Assembly (NCBI GenBank): GCA_028709135.1
Contig: JAQVXN010000101.1
Coordinates: forward strand, 1-6,944
Length of the DNA: 6,944 nt
Source: Bacteroidaceae bacterium
Lineage (GTDB): Bacteria; Bacteroidota; Bacteroidia; Bacteroidales; Bacteroidaceae
Direction of reading: 5' to 3'
Each line of letters begins with the position of its first letter. Position 1 is the stretch's first letter. Positions 1-6,944 of the stretch are shown in pieces. The notes under the pieces were generated by a model that saw only the letters and a list, made by a program, of their open reading frames with translations, was not told the DNA's origin and did not search any database. Position numbers and translations under genes: made by a program.

Positions 1-2231
1 TCTTTATGGCAGCTCTGTTACTCAGCAGCTTATCCATTCATGCAACTTCGCAAGAGGATTTTACACAATTTGCCGATCCTCACATCGGTTCTGGAGGTCA
101 TGGACATGTATTTGTAGGTGCATGCGTTCCGTTCTCCTCTTTACAATTGGGCCCGAACAATATGTATCAGGGTTGGGATTGGTGTTCCGGTTACCATTAC
201 AGTGATCTGGTCATCACAGGATTCAGTCACACACACCTTTCCGGAACAGGGTGCTCCGACATGGGAGATATTATACTGATGCCATATTCAGGAAATGTAC
301 GCACGGTAATGGCCAGGCCTGATCATGTAGACGGAACTGCTTCTTCCACCTTTAGTCATAGCAACGAAAAAGTTGCACCAGGATATTATTCAGTAAAATT
401 GGATAATGGAGTTAATGTAGAACTCTCGTCTACGGCACGTGTGGGTATACATCACTACACCTATACCACATCAGGAGAACATCGCCTGCTTATTGATTTG
501 GAAAACGGCATAGGAAACTCCGCATTCGAATCTTATATAAAAAAAATAGATAACCACACGATTGAAGGTTATCGCTTTGTACATGGTTGGGCTCCGACAC
601 ATAAAGTTTTCTTTTATGCCCGTTTTAATCAACCCATCAAAGAATTATTGACTTTCAAAACTGATACGGAAGTTGGCAAGGATGAGTTAAAAGATGTAGG
701 TGTTAAAGGAGTTGCCACTTTTGGCAGTGACATCAATGACGTCATGGCCAAAGTAGCCATTTCTTCAGTTAGCTGCGAAAACGCTAAAATGAATATGAAC
801 GCAGAAATGCCGGGATGGGATTTTACTTCTGTGCGTCGTGCGGCTCATGACCAGTGGAATAAAGAACTTTCAGCTTTTCAAGTACAAGGAGAAAAACGAG
901 AAAAAACAATATTCTATACGGCTCTGTTCCATGCATTCATTTCACCGACCCTTTACTGCGATGTTAATGGAGACTTTCTGGGTATTGATGGCAAAATACA
1001 TACCGGCAACAAATTTAAAAATTATACTACTTTTTCTACTTGGGATACTTACCGCACGCTTCACCCCATGTATACACTCATCCAGAAGAATCGCGTAAAC
1101 GATTTTATTAATTCCTTTTTGAGTATTTATGACCAAAACGGTTATTTGCCCATTTGGCCCCTTTATTCGGGTGAAACCAATTGCATGCCTGGTTACAGTT
1201 CTGTTCCCATTCTGGCTGATGCTTATCTAAAAGGTATACGCGGATATGATACCAAAAAAGCATTGAATTACATGATTTCTACAGCAAACAACGACCGTCT
1301 ACCCGCTATTAAATTACTAAAACAATACGGCTATATTCCTTGTGACAAACATGGTGAAGCCACTTCTATCTCAATGGAATATGCAGCAGATGATCGCGGT
1401 ATTGCACTCATGGCAAAACAGATGGGCAGAATAGCTGACTATAAACATTTTCTGCAACGCAGTAATGTATATCAAAAGTATTTTGACAAGAGCATACTGA
1501 AAATACATCCCAAGAAGTCGGATGGTTCTTGGTTTATGCCTTACGATCCTTTCTATGCAGGTCACACAAACAGTGGAGCTGACTTTACAGAAGGAAATGG
1601 TTGGGAATATACCTTTATGGTTCCACAGGATCCAGAGGGACTCATTGCTCTTCATGGTGGAGATCAAGCATTCTGCAATAATTTGGATTCTCTTTTTGTT
1701 GTAACTGGAGAAATTGGTAAGGATGCTCCACCCGATGTTTCCGGCCTCATTGGGATGTACGCTCATGGAAACGAACCTAACCACCATATACCTTATTTAT
1801 ATGTATACGCCGGAGCACAATGGAAGACGGCAGCAATGGTACGCCGTATTGAGAAAGAAATGTATCGTGACGAACCTGACGGACTTAGCGGTAACGAAGA
1901 CTGTGGACAAATGTCAGCTTGGTATGTGATGTCTTCCATGGGACTTTATCAAGTAAATCCATCAAATGGGGTTTATGTATTTGGTAGTCCGTTGTTCTCA
2001 AGTATTACAATGAATTTATCGTCTGGTAAGAAATTCACTGTCAATACCAAAAACAACAGCGACAAGAATATTTATATCCAATCTGCCAAATTGAATGGAA
2101 AACCCTACAAGAATTCATTCATTACTTATAATCAGATTATGCGTGGTGGCACATTAGAATTTGTAATGGGGCCTCAACCAAACAAAACCTTTGGTAGCGC
2201 CAAAAGCTGTCGTCCCGTAAGTGCACGGTAA
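1..2231 (+). CDS. GH92 exo-alpha-mannosidase, exported (5' end outside window)
   Basis: This is a family GH92 glycoside hydrolase, a calcium-dependent inverting enzyme that removes terminal alpha-linked mannose from N-glycans or yeast-type mannan. Counting from the ATG at base 6, 741 residues are visible. They hold the N-terminal beta-sandwich (about 20-270, starting at FADPHIGSGGHGHVFVG) and the C-terminal alpha/alpha barrel with the motifs FSTWDTYRTLHP (343-354), EGNGWEY (529-535), AHGNEPNHH (586-594) and GNEDCGQMSAWY (629-640). By family knowledge, E529 is the likely general acid and D632 the likely base. Residues 1-16 (MAALLLSSLSIHATSQ) look like the hydrophobic part and cleavage site of a signal peptide but lack the usual positive N-terminus. 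The frame is open to the left edge (a TTT codon precedes the ATG), so the true start is probably a few codons upstream. No lipobox cysteine is seen, so a periplasmic enzyme is likely. Linkage preference (alpha-1,2, -1,3, -1,4 or -1,6) cannot be settled here. Family assignment is very secure. Confidence 0.95.
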   Translation, partial: FMAALLLSSLSIHATSQEDFTQFADPHIGSGGHGHVFVGACVPFSSLQLGPNNMYQGWDWCSGYHYSDLVITGFSHTHLSGTGCSDMGDIILMPYSGNVRTVMARPDHVDGTASSTFSHSNEKVAPGYYSVKLDNGVNVELSSTARVGIHHYTYTTSGEHRLLIDLENGIGNSAFESYIKKIDNHTIEGYRFVHGWAPTHKVFFYARFNQPIKELLTFKTDTEVGKDELKDVGVKGVATFGSDINDVMAKVAISSVSCENAKMNMNAEMPGWDFTSVRRAAHDQWNKELSAFQVQGEKREKTIFYTALFHAFISPTLYCDVNGDFLGIDGKIHTGNKFKNYTTFSTWDTYRTLHPMYTLIQKNRVNDFINSFLSIYDQNGYLPIWPLYSGETNCMPGYSSVPILADAYLKGIRGYDTKKALNYMISTANNDRLPAIKLLKQYGYIPCDKHGEATSISMEYAADDRGIALMAKQMGRIADYKHFLQRSNVYQKYFDKSILKIHPKKSDGSWFMPYDPFYAGHTNSGADFTEGNGWEYTFMVPQDPEGLIALHGGDQAFCNNLDSLFVVTGEIGKDAPPDVSGLIGMYAHGNEPNHHIPYLYVYAGAQWKTAAMVRRIEKEMYRDEPDGLSGNEDCGQMSAWYVMSSMGLYQVNPSNGVYVFGSPLFSSITMNLSSGKKFTVNTKNNSDKNIYIQSAKLNGKPYKNSFITYNQIMRGGTLEFVMGPQPNKTFGSAKSCRPVSAR

Positions 2232-2256
2232 AATTTATTTAACCTATACAAACCTC

Positions 2257-2298
2257 AAAAGAGGATGTGTTTATTTTGACGCATCCTCTTTTTCTTTT
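2257..2298 (+). terminator. Intrinsic terminator of the GH92 gene
   Basis: The arms 2257-2269 (aaaagaggatgtg) and 2280-2292 (cgcatcctctttt) pair over 13 positions with one G-T wobble around a 10-base loop, followed by a T-rich run (tcttttc). The stem begins 26 bases after the GH92 stop codon. This is a typical rho-independent terminator, so GH92 transcripts most likely end here. Confidence 0.9.
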
Positions 2299-2354
2299 CA
2301 AAAATCAATTATTGAAATCATATTGATTGGAGGTCAAAACAAGAAAAAAATCTA

Positions 2355-2393
2355 TAGGTATACGGTGAAAGTTCTCATTACGAGTTATACCTA
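2355..2393. repeat. Inverted repeat TAGGTATA / TATACCTA
   Basis: Perfect 8-base arms (2355-2362 and 2386-2393) are separated by 23 bases. The spacing would suit a weak hairpin or a two-site protein-binding element. No gene starts nearby, so no function is assigned. Confidence 0.5.
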
Positions 2394-2551
2394 CGATTTA
2401 GCTGACAGCTTTCTCTGCATCCGAATATAAGTGATATAGGACATAATATGTTCTGTTTTTTAGTAAGTATGAGAGACATTTCCCCTAAAAATAAGCCATA
2501 AAAATGAGCGAAGCTATCTTTTTCAAGTTTTACCGGACTCTAATAATTTTA

Positions 2552-2570
2552 AACAAAGTCGTACTTTGTT
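2552..2570. repeat. Palindrome AACAAAGT-cgt-ACTTTGTT
   Basis: Perfect 8-base arms flank a 3-base centre. It resembles an operator-type dyad or a tight hairpin. No adjacent start codon or promoter supports a regulatory role. Confidence 0.5.
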
Positions 2571-2653
2571 CACACTCCTTTCGAATGAAATAAAAACGAG
2601 TCAGAATTCTTATACGGCATACGCGCGTACCTTATTAATAATGGGTACGAAAG

Positions 2654-2701
2654 TTTATGTTTCTAATTCGTTCCGTTAAGCTAAAAAAAATGAAACATAA
2701 A
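2654..2701. repeat. Inverted repeat TTTATGTTTC / GAAACATAAA
   Basis: Perfect 10-base arms (2654-2663 and 2692-2701) enclose 28 bases that include an A8 run at 2683-2690. On the - strand that run reads as T8 and lies just beyond the 2708-2758 hairpin, so it may help terminate GH3 transcripts. Confidence 0.5.
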
Positions 2702-2707
2702 GTACTT

Positions 2708-2758
2708 TTTAAAGTAAGCCCCAGAAGTCAAATAGAAACTTTTGGGGCTTACTTTAAA
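2708..2758 (-). terminator. Strong intrinsic terminator of the downstream GH3 gene
   Basis: The arms 2708-2728 and 2738-2758 pair over 21 positions with one G-T wobble. The outer 15 base pairs are perfect and include a GCCCC/GGGGC core, with a 9-base loop. The hairpin begins 27 bases beyond the GH3 stop codon at 2786. The core is flanked by A-rich and T-rich arms on both sides, so it could work in both directions and would also catch leftover mannosidase transcription. On the - strand no T run follows directly; the T8 at 2690-2683 comes about 18 bases later. Confidence 0.85.
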
Positions 2759-2785
2759 ATGGATGTACCGTCTTTTATATAGCAA

Positions 2786-5023
2786 TTATTTGTACTGGAT
2801 TTTAAGCGTCTGAACATCACGAGAATTAGCTCCAACCATTAATTCAAATTCTCCCGGTTCCACTACATATTTCAATTCACTGTTATAAAACTTCAACATT
2901 GGTGCTCCGATCGTAAAACGCACATCTTTCGTTTCTCCTTTTGCTAGATATATCTTTTGGAAACCTTTCAACTCTTTGACAGGACGCGAAATGCTCGCTG
3001 CCACATCGCGTACATAAAGTTGCACGATTTCTTTTCCTTCACGATTTCCTGTATTAGTTATAGGTACCGTTAAGGTCAATGAATCATTTTCTCCATTAAG
3101 TTCCGATTTACTGAGTGTGGGCTTTCCGTAATCAAATGTCGTATAACTTAGTCCATAACCAAACGGATAAAGCGGTGTATTTTCACCATCAAAATATTTT
3201 GATGTTGCCCAAAAATCTCCTGACGGACGCCCCGTATTCAGATGATTGTAATAAATGGGTATTTGCCCCACATAGCGAGGAAACGTCGTCGTAAGCTTGG
3301 CCGACGGATTCACTTTGCCAAACAGCACATCACTCATGGCCTGCCCTGCCATAGTTCCTCCGTGCCAACCTTCTACAAGCGTAGAAAACTCAGCATCTTC
3401 CTCTGTCAACACCAATGGACGTCCTGCCAAAATCACCACCACAACAGGTTTCCCGGTTGCTTTAAGAGCCTTAAGCATCCGTTTTTGACATTCCGGAAGC
3501 GAAGGATTCTGCCGTGAAGATGCTTCTCCGGTCCATCCAGAAGGTTCTCCAACAGCAGCAATAATTACATCTGCCTGACATGCTGCTTTTAGAGCACCTT
3601 TAAGCAAACTATCAGTAGGTACACTGAACTGTCCGTTCTTGATAGAATATTCTTCAGTGAAATTGCAACCTTGCGTATATACAACCTGACCATTTTCTCC
3701 AACAGTTTCCTTTACTGCTTCGTATACAGAACGTGAAGGATCTATAAAACTACTATTGGCCCAAGTTCCGATCAGTTCACTACGTGAATTACCCATGGGA
3801 CCAACGACAACAACATTGCCCTGTGGTCTGAGAGGCAATACATGTTCCGTATTCTTCAAAAGTACAATACTTTCATCAGCTAATTGCTGAGCAATGCTTA
3901 GATGAGCAGGTGAAAGTACATCTTTTTGACGATTCTTATTTTTGGTATAGGTATACGGATCTTTGAAAAGTCCAAGACGATATTTTGCTTCCAAAACGCG
4001 ACGGCAGGCCTGATCAATTTCTGACATAGTAACACGTTTCTCCTGAAGAGCTTTTTTAAGCGTATTGGCATAACCGCCACCTCCCAAATCCATATCGAGG
4101 CCAGCTTTCATCGCAAGCACAGAAACATCTTCATTATCACCCAATCCGTGAATACTCATCTCACAAATGGAATTGGCATCAGAAACCACAAAACCTTTGA
4201 ATCCCCACTGAGAGCGCAAAAGATTAGTCAGTAACCATTTATTACCCGTTGCAGGAACTCCATCGACAACATTAAAAGAAGACATTACAGAACCCACGCC
4301 GGCATCTACAGCCGCCTTGTATGGAGGCAGATAATAATTGTACATTGTAACGCGACTCATATCAACCGTATTATAATCACGTCCACCTTCTGCACCTCCA
4401 TATAGAGCAAAATGCTTAACACAGCAAAGAAGTGTGGTGTCTGCAGAAAGGTCTTTTCCTTGATAACCATGCACCATTGCTGCAGCAATTTGTCCTCCCA
4501 AATAGGGGTCTTCACCAGCACCTTCTGCAATCCGTCCCCAGCGACAATCACGGGCAATATCCACCATCGGCGACCACGTCCAATTAATACCATAAGCCGT
4601 AGCCTCATCTGCTGCAATACGTGCACTGCGCTCAATTAATGGAAGATTCCAACTTGTAGAACTGGCCAAGGGAATAGGAAAAATCGTATGCAGACCATGA
4701 ATAACGTCTAATCCCAAAAGTAGAGGAATTTTTAAACGCGATTCTTCTGCTGCTATTTTTTGTACACGCAATGATTCATCAAAATTATCCCCTATACTCG
4801 TAGTTCCCAATAATCCTTGCCTAATGGCATCATCTCGATTAACTGGTCTTCCATTATAACCGGGGATATTTCCACCTGAAAGGATCGTTTGCCCAATTTT
4901 TTCTTCAAGTGTCATTTTCTTCATCAATGAGCTGATGAAGCGATCCATTTCCTTATCTTGTTTTTGTGCAAAAATAGGTAGCGCAGCAAAAACAAACAAG
5001 AATGAAATAATTACATTTTTCAT
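2786..5023 (-). CDS. bglX: GH3 beta-glucosidase, BglX-like, exported
   Basis: The protein is a complete 745-residue family GH3 enzyme that removes terminal beta-linked glucose from oligosaccharides or glycosides by a retaining mechanism. Residues 1-19 form a signal peptide (MKNVIISFLFVFAALPIFA, then Q20), which supports the start at 5023 and a periplasmic location. The order is the GH3 N-terminal barrel (about 25-360), the C-terminal alpha/beta sandwich (about 385-625, with VVVVGPMGN and LYPFGYGLSYTTF) and a fibronectin III-like domain (about 650-740). Visible active-site motifs are LGLDVIHG (D106), CRWGR (161-164), KHF (203-205), the nucleophile D282 in VVSDANS, and the probable acid/base E500 in TGEASSR. 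It resembles Escherichia coli BglX along its whole length (for example GEDPYL, EGGRDYNTVDMS and the TGRP segment) and is slightly shorter. It lies 150 bases downstream of a second, tandem GH3 gene and has its own likely promoter. The true substrate could be another beta-glycoside, such as a xyloside, a laminarin-type glucan or a saponin. Confidence 0.95.
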   Translation of the reverse strand: MKNVIISFLFVFAALPIFAQKQDKEMDRFISSLMKKMTLEEKIGQTILSGGNIPGYNGRPVNRDDAIRQGLLGTTSIGDNFDESLRVQKIAAEESRLKIPLLLGLDVIHGLHTIFPIPLASSTSWNLPLIERSARIAADEATAYGINWTWSPMVDIARDCRWGRIAEGAGEDPYLGGQIAAAMVHGYQGKDLSADTTLLCCVKHFALYGGAEGGRDYNTVDMSRVTMYNYYLPPYKAAVDAGVGSVMSSFNVVDGVPATGNKWLLTNLLRSQWGFKGFVVSDANSICEMSIHGLGDNEDVSVLAMKAGLDMDLGGGGYANTLKKALQEKRVTMSEIDQACRRVLEAKYRLGLFKDPYTYTKNKNRQKDVLSPAHLSIAQQLADESIVLLKNTEHVLPLRPQGNVVVVGPMGNSRSELIGTWANSSFIDPSRSVYEAVKETVGENGQVVYTQGCNFTEEYSIKNGQFSVPTDSLLKGALKAACQADVIIAAVGEPSGWTGEASSRQNPSLPECQKRMLKALKATGKPVVVVILAGRPLVLTEEDAEFSTLVEGWHGGTMAGQAMSDVLFGKVNPSAKLTTTFPRYVGQIPIYYNHLNTGRPSGDFWATSKYFDGENTPLYPFGYGLSYTTFDYGKPTLSKSELNGENDSLTLTVPITNTGNREGKEIVQLYVRDVAASISRPVKELKGFQKIYLAKGETKDVRFTIGAPMLKFYNSELKYVVEPGEFELMVGANSRDVQTLKIQYK

Positions 5024-5050
5024 TATTTTCAGTGTATCTGTTTTTCACTG

Positions 5051-5086
5051 CAAAGATAGTGCTATTTGTGGGAAGGCATATACAAA
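5051..5086 (-). promoter_or_regulatory. Probable Bacteroidota promoter for the GH3 gene at 2786-5023
   Basis: Read on the - strand, TATCTTTG (5058-5051) matches the Bacteroidota -7 consensus TAnnTTTG exactly. A TTTG at 5086-5083 may be the -33 element, but the 24-base spacing is a little longer than usual. The -7 box lies about 27 bases before the ATG, giving a short leader ending in A-rich sequence (TGAAAATA-ATG) with no Shine-Dalgarno, as is normal in this phylum. Nothing in the remaining gap (5087-5173) forms a convincing terminator for the upstream paralogue, so readthrough from that gene is also possible. Confidence 0.7.
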
Positions 5087-5173
5087 AAAGCCTTTTTCAA
5101 ACTTATCTCACCTTAAATTCTCTATCATCTCATAAGGTCAGTTTCACTTTCCTTTTCAATGTAAAGCCCTGTA

Positions 5174-6944
5174 CTATTTATATTGAATAGACATCTTTTG
5201 AACATCACGCGAATTTGGACCAACCATTAATTCAAATTCTCCCGGTTCCACTACATATTTTAATTCACTGTTATAAAACTTCAACATTGATGCTGCAATC
5301 GTAAAACGCACTTCTTTCGTCTCTCCTTTTGCAAGATATACCTTTTGAAAACCTTTCAACTCTCTGACAGGGCGAGAAATGCTCGCTGCAACATCGCGTA
5401 TATAAAGTTGTACAATTTCTTTTCCATCACGATTGCCCGTATTGCTTACTGGTACCGTCAGCGTCAACGAATCCTTTTCTCCGTTAAGCTCCGATTTACT
5501 AAGTGTGGGCTTTCCATAATCAAATGTCGTGTAACTTAGTCCATAACCAAACGGATAAAGTGGCGTATTTTCACCATCAAAATATTTTGATGTCGCCCAA
5601 AAATCTCCTGACGGACGTCCCGTATTCAGATGATTGTAATATATGGGTATTTGGCCTACATAGCGGGGAAAGTTCGTCGTGAGTTTGGCCGACGGATTTA
5701 CTTTTCCAAACAGCACGTCGCTCATAGCTTGCCCTGCCATAGTTCCTCCATGCCAGCCTTCTACAAGCGTAGAAAACTGTGCATCTTCCTCTGTCAAGAC
5801 CAAAGGACGTCCTGCCAAAATCACAACAACAACAGGCTTTCCCGTTGCTTTGAGAGCTTTAAGCATCCGTTTCTGACATTCCGGAAGTGAAGGATTCTGC
5901 CGTGAAGAGCCTTCACCACTCCATCCCGAAGGTTCTCCTACAGCAGCAATAATCACATCTGCCTGACTTACGGCTTTTAAAGCCTCGTTGATTAAGCTGT
6001 CGGTAGGTATGCTGTATTTACCGTTCTTAATAGAATATTCTTCGGTAAAGTTACAACCTTGCTCATAAACAACCTGGCCATTTTCTCCGACCGTTTCCTT
6101 TACAGCTTCAAATACAGAACGAGAAGGATCTGTGAAGCCATTATTTGCCCACGTACCTATAAGTTCTTTGCGGGTGTTTCCCATTGGACCGACTACGACA
6201 ACTTTGCCTCCAGTTTCCAATGGCAAAATATGTTGTTCATTTTTTAACAGCACAATACTCTCATCTGCCACTTGACGTGCAAAATGCAGGTTTTCAGAAG
6301 ACATGACATTCTTTTGGCGTTCCACGCCTCTTCTATAAGAGTAATCTTTCTTAAACATGCCCAAGCGATATTTTAGTTCCAATACTCGTCGACAAGCCCT
6401 ATCAATATAAGAAACTGGAAGACGTCCATCTTCGACAGCTTTTCTCAACATGCTGGAATAAGAACCTCCGGCCAAATCAACATCAAGTCCAGCTTTCATA
6501 GCCAAAATACTCACTGTTTCATTATCTCCCAGTCCATGAGTAACCATCTCTCCTATAGAATTGGCATCAGAAACCACAACACCCTTAAATCCCCACTCAC
6601 CTCTCAATAGATCAGTAAGCAACCATTTATTCCCGGTTGCAGGAACGCCGTCTACTACATTAAAAGAGGACATGACAGAACCAACTCCGGCATCTACAGC
6701 CGCTTTATAGGGAGATAAATAATAATTGTACATTGACACGTGGCTCATATCCACCGTGTTGTAATCGCGACCTCCCTCAGGAGCTCCATATATTGCAAAA
6801 TGTTTGACACATGCCAATAACGACGTATCAGCCGAAAGATCCTGCCCTTGGTAACCACGCACCATGGCAGCTGCTATGACTCCGCCCAAATAGGGATCTT
6901 CACCCGCACCTTCCGCAATTCGTCCCCAACGACAATCTCGTGCA
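5174..6944 (-). CDS. Second BglX-like GH3 beta-glucosidase, tandem paralogue (5' end outside window)
   Basis: This is a family GH3 beta-glucosidase paralogous to the enzyme at 2786-5023. The frame is open to the right edge: the 18 codons before the TTG at 6889 read in frame as ARDCRWGRIAEGAGEDPY, a conserved GH3 segment, so the TTG is an internal leucine and not a start. The visible 589 residues match residues 157-745 of the neighbour with no net gap, so about 156 N-terminal residues, probably including a signal peptide, lie outside. Kept features, in the neighbour's numbering, are KHF (203-205), nucleophile D282 in VVSDANS, acid/base E500 in SGEGSSR, the PFGYGLSYTTF segment and the fibronectin III-like C-terminus. 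Hand-counted identity to the neighbour is about 76% over residues 175-501 and about 93% over 502-745. Differences cluster at 314-405 and include C287G and A501G beside catalytic residues. It appears intact and active; substrate preference may differ from the neighbour. Confidence 0.93.
   Translation of the reverse strand, partial: ARDCRWGRIAEGAGEDPYLGGVIAAAMVRGYQGQDLSADTSLLACVKHFAIYGAPEGGRDYNTVDMSHVSMYNYYLSPYKAAVDAGVGSVMSSFNVVDGVPATGNKWLLTDLLRGEWGFKGVVVSDANSIGEMVTHGLGDNETVSILAMKAGLDVDLAGGSYSSMLRKAVEDGRLPVSYIDRACRRVLELKYRLGMFKKDYSYRRGVERQKNVMSSENLHFARQVADESIVLLKNEQHILPLETGGKVVVVGPMGNTRKELIGTWANNGFTDPSRSVFEAVKETVGENGQVVYEQGCNFTEEYSIKNGKYSIPTDSLINEALKAVSQADVIIAAVGEPSGWSGEGSSRQNPSLPECQKRMLKALKATGKPVVVVILAGRPLVLTEEDAQFSTLVEGWHGGTMAGQAMSDVLFGKVNPSAKLTTNFPRYVGQIPIYYNHLNTGRPSGDFWATSKYFDGENTPLYPFGYGLSYTTFDYGKPTLSKSELNGEKDSLTLTVPVSNTGNRDGKEIVQLYIRDVAASISRPVRELKGFQKVYLAKGETKEVRFTIAASMLKFYNSELKYVVEPGEFELMVGPNSRDVQKMSIQYK

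Larger units (their letters stand above)
2299..2707. other. Non-coding gap between convergent genes, rich in inverted repeats
   Basis: About 400 bases between the two terminators carry no credible gene. The only reading frame reaching in from the left overlaps the end of the mannosidase and its terminator. I found no tRNA, no CRISPR array and no TAnnTTTG promoter element on either strand. The stretch does hold several short palindromes: TAGGTATA/TATACCTA (2355-2362 and 2386-2393), AGCTGACAGCT (2400-2410), AACAAAGT/ACTTTGTT (2552-2570), TACGCGCGTA (2620-2629), CGTACC/GGTACG (2626-2649) and TTTATGTTTC/GAAACATAAA (2654-2701). It could be relic DNA, an untranslated region or an unrecognised small RNA locus. 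Confidence 0.6.
2786..6944 (-). repeat. Direct tandem gene duplication (period 2388 bases)
   Basis: The two GH3 genes are direct repeats: base x in the left copy matches base x+2388 in the right copy, from stop codon to the window edge, with no net indel. Nucleotide identity by hand sampling is about 90% in the 3' third (3181-3480 against 5569-5868) and about 80-85% further upstream (for example 4141-4200 against 6529-6588). The similarity stops at the stop codons: the bases after each gene are unrelated, which points to an old duplication and not a fresh one. Confidence 0.9.

Noticed and set aside
1371..1787. 138-codon antisense reading frame inside the mannosidase
   Set aside because: It lies wholly within a confidently assigned gene. 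Its cysteine- and isoleucine-rich translation has no recognisable family.
2221..2430. Small + strand reading frame of 69 codons
   Set aside because: It overlaps the end of the mannosidase gene, runs through the terminator hairpin, and encodes a protein with no recognisable features and no promoter.
2232..2785. Mobile element, CRISPR array or toxin-antitoxin module in the convergent gap
   Set aside because: There are no regularly spaced direct repeats, no transposase frame, no matching terminal repeats with target duplications, and no plausible small gene pair.
3242..3517. Antisense reading frame inside the left GH3 gene, mirrored at 5630-5890 in the right copy
   Set aside because: Both sit exactly 2388 bases apart because the parent genes are duplicates. 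Their recurrence reflects conservation of the GH3 codons, not an independent gene; the two translations differ where the GH3 codons differ synonymously.
5079..5102. Possible terminator after the right-hand GH3 gene (AAAAAGGCTTTTTT)
   Set aside because: The symmetric run would leave a loop too small to fold. The alternative AAGGC/GCCTT stem has only five pairs and no T run after it.
6887..6889. TTG start codon for the right-hand GH3 gene
   Set aside because: The frame continues upstream to the window edge and encodes conserved GH3 residues (CRWGR and AGEDPY). The TTG corresponds to an internal leucine (L175) of the paralogue, so the gene is truncated by the window.

Overview
The window looks like chromosomal DNA of a Bacteroidota species (Bacteroides/Prevotella-type gut or oral bacterium). 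This rests on the AT-rich intergenic DNA, genes starting without a clear Shine-Dalgarno sequence, a TAnnTTTG promoter element, and secreted glycoside hydrolases closely resembling those of that group. The genus cannot be fixed from the sequence alone.

Layout: (1) bases 1-2231, + strand, an almost complete family GH92 exo-alpha-mannosidase whose start lies just left of the window; (2) bases 2232-2785, a gap between converging genes, with a strong intrinsic terminator at each end and about 400 bases of apparently non-coding DNA rich in short inverted repeats; (3) bases 2786-5023, - strand, a complete BglX-like family GH3 beta-glucosidase with a signal peptide; (4) bases 5024-5173, a short gap with a Bacteroidota-type promoter for the gene at 2786-5023; (5) bases 5174-6944, - strand, a second BglX-like GH3 gene, a tandem paralogue cut by the right edge of the window.

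All three enzymes appear to be exported glycan-trimming exo-enzymes: the mannosidase removes terminal alpha-mannose, and the two GH3 enzymes remove terminal beta-linked glucose (or a related sugar). No SusC/SusD transporter pair, sensor or regulator is visible. The mannosidase faces the GH3 pair and is separated from it by terminators. A shared polysaccharide utilisation locus is therefore possible but not shown.

The most interesting signal is the GH3 tandem pair. The copies align without a net length change (equivalent bases are 2388 apart). By hand count they are about 76% identical over residues 175-501 and about 93% over residues 502-745, a step placed just after the catalytic acid/base. 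The second point of interest is the cluster of palindromes between the convergent genes. I found no sign of a new defence, mobile or RNA-guided system.
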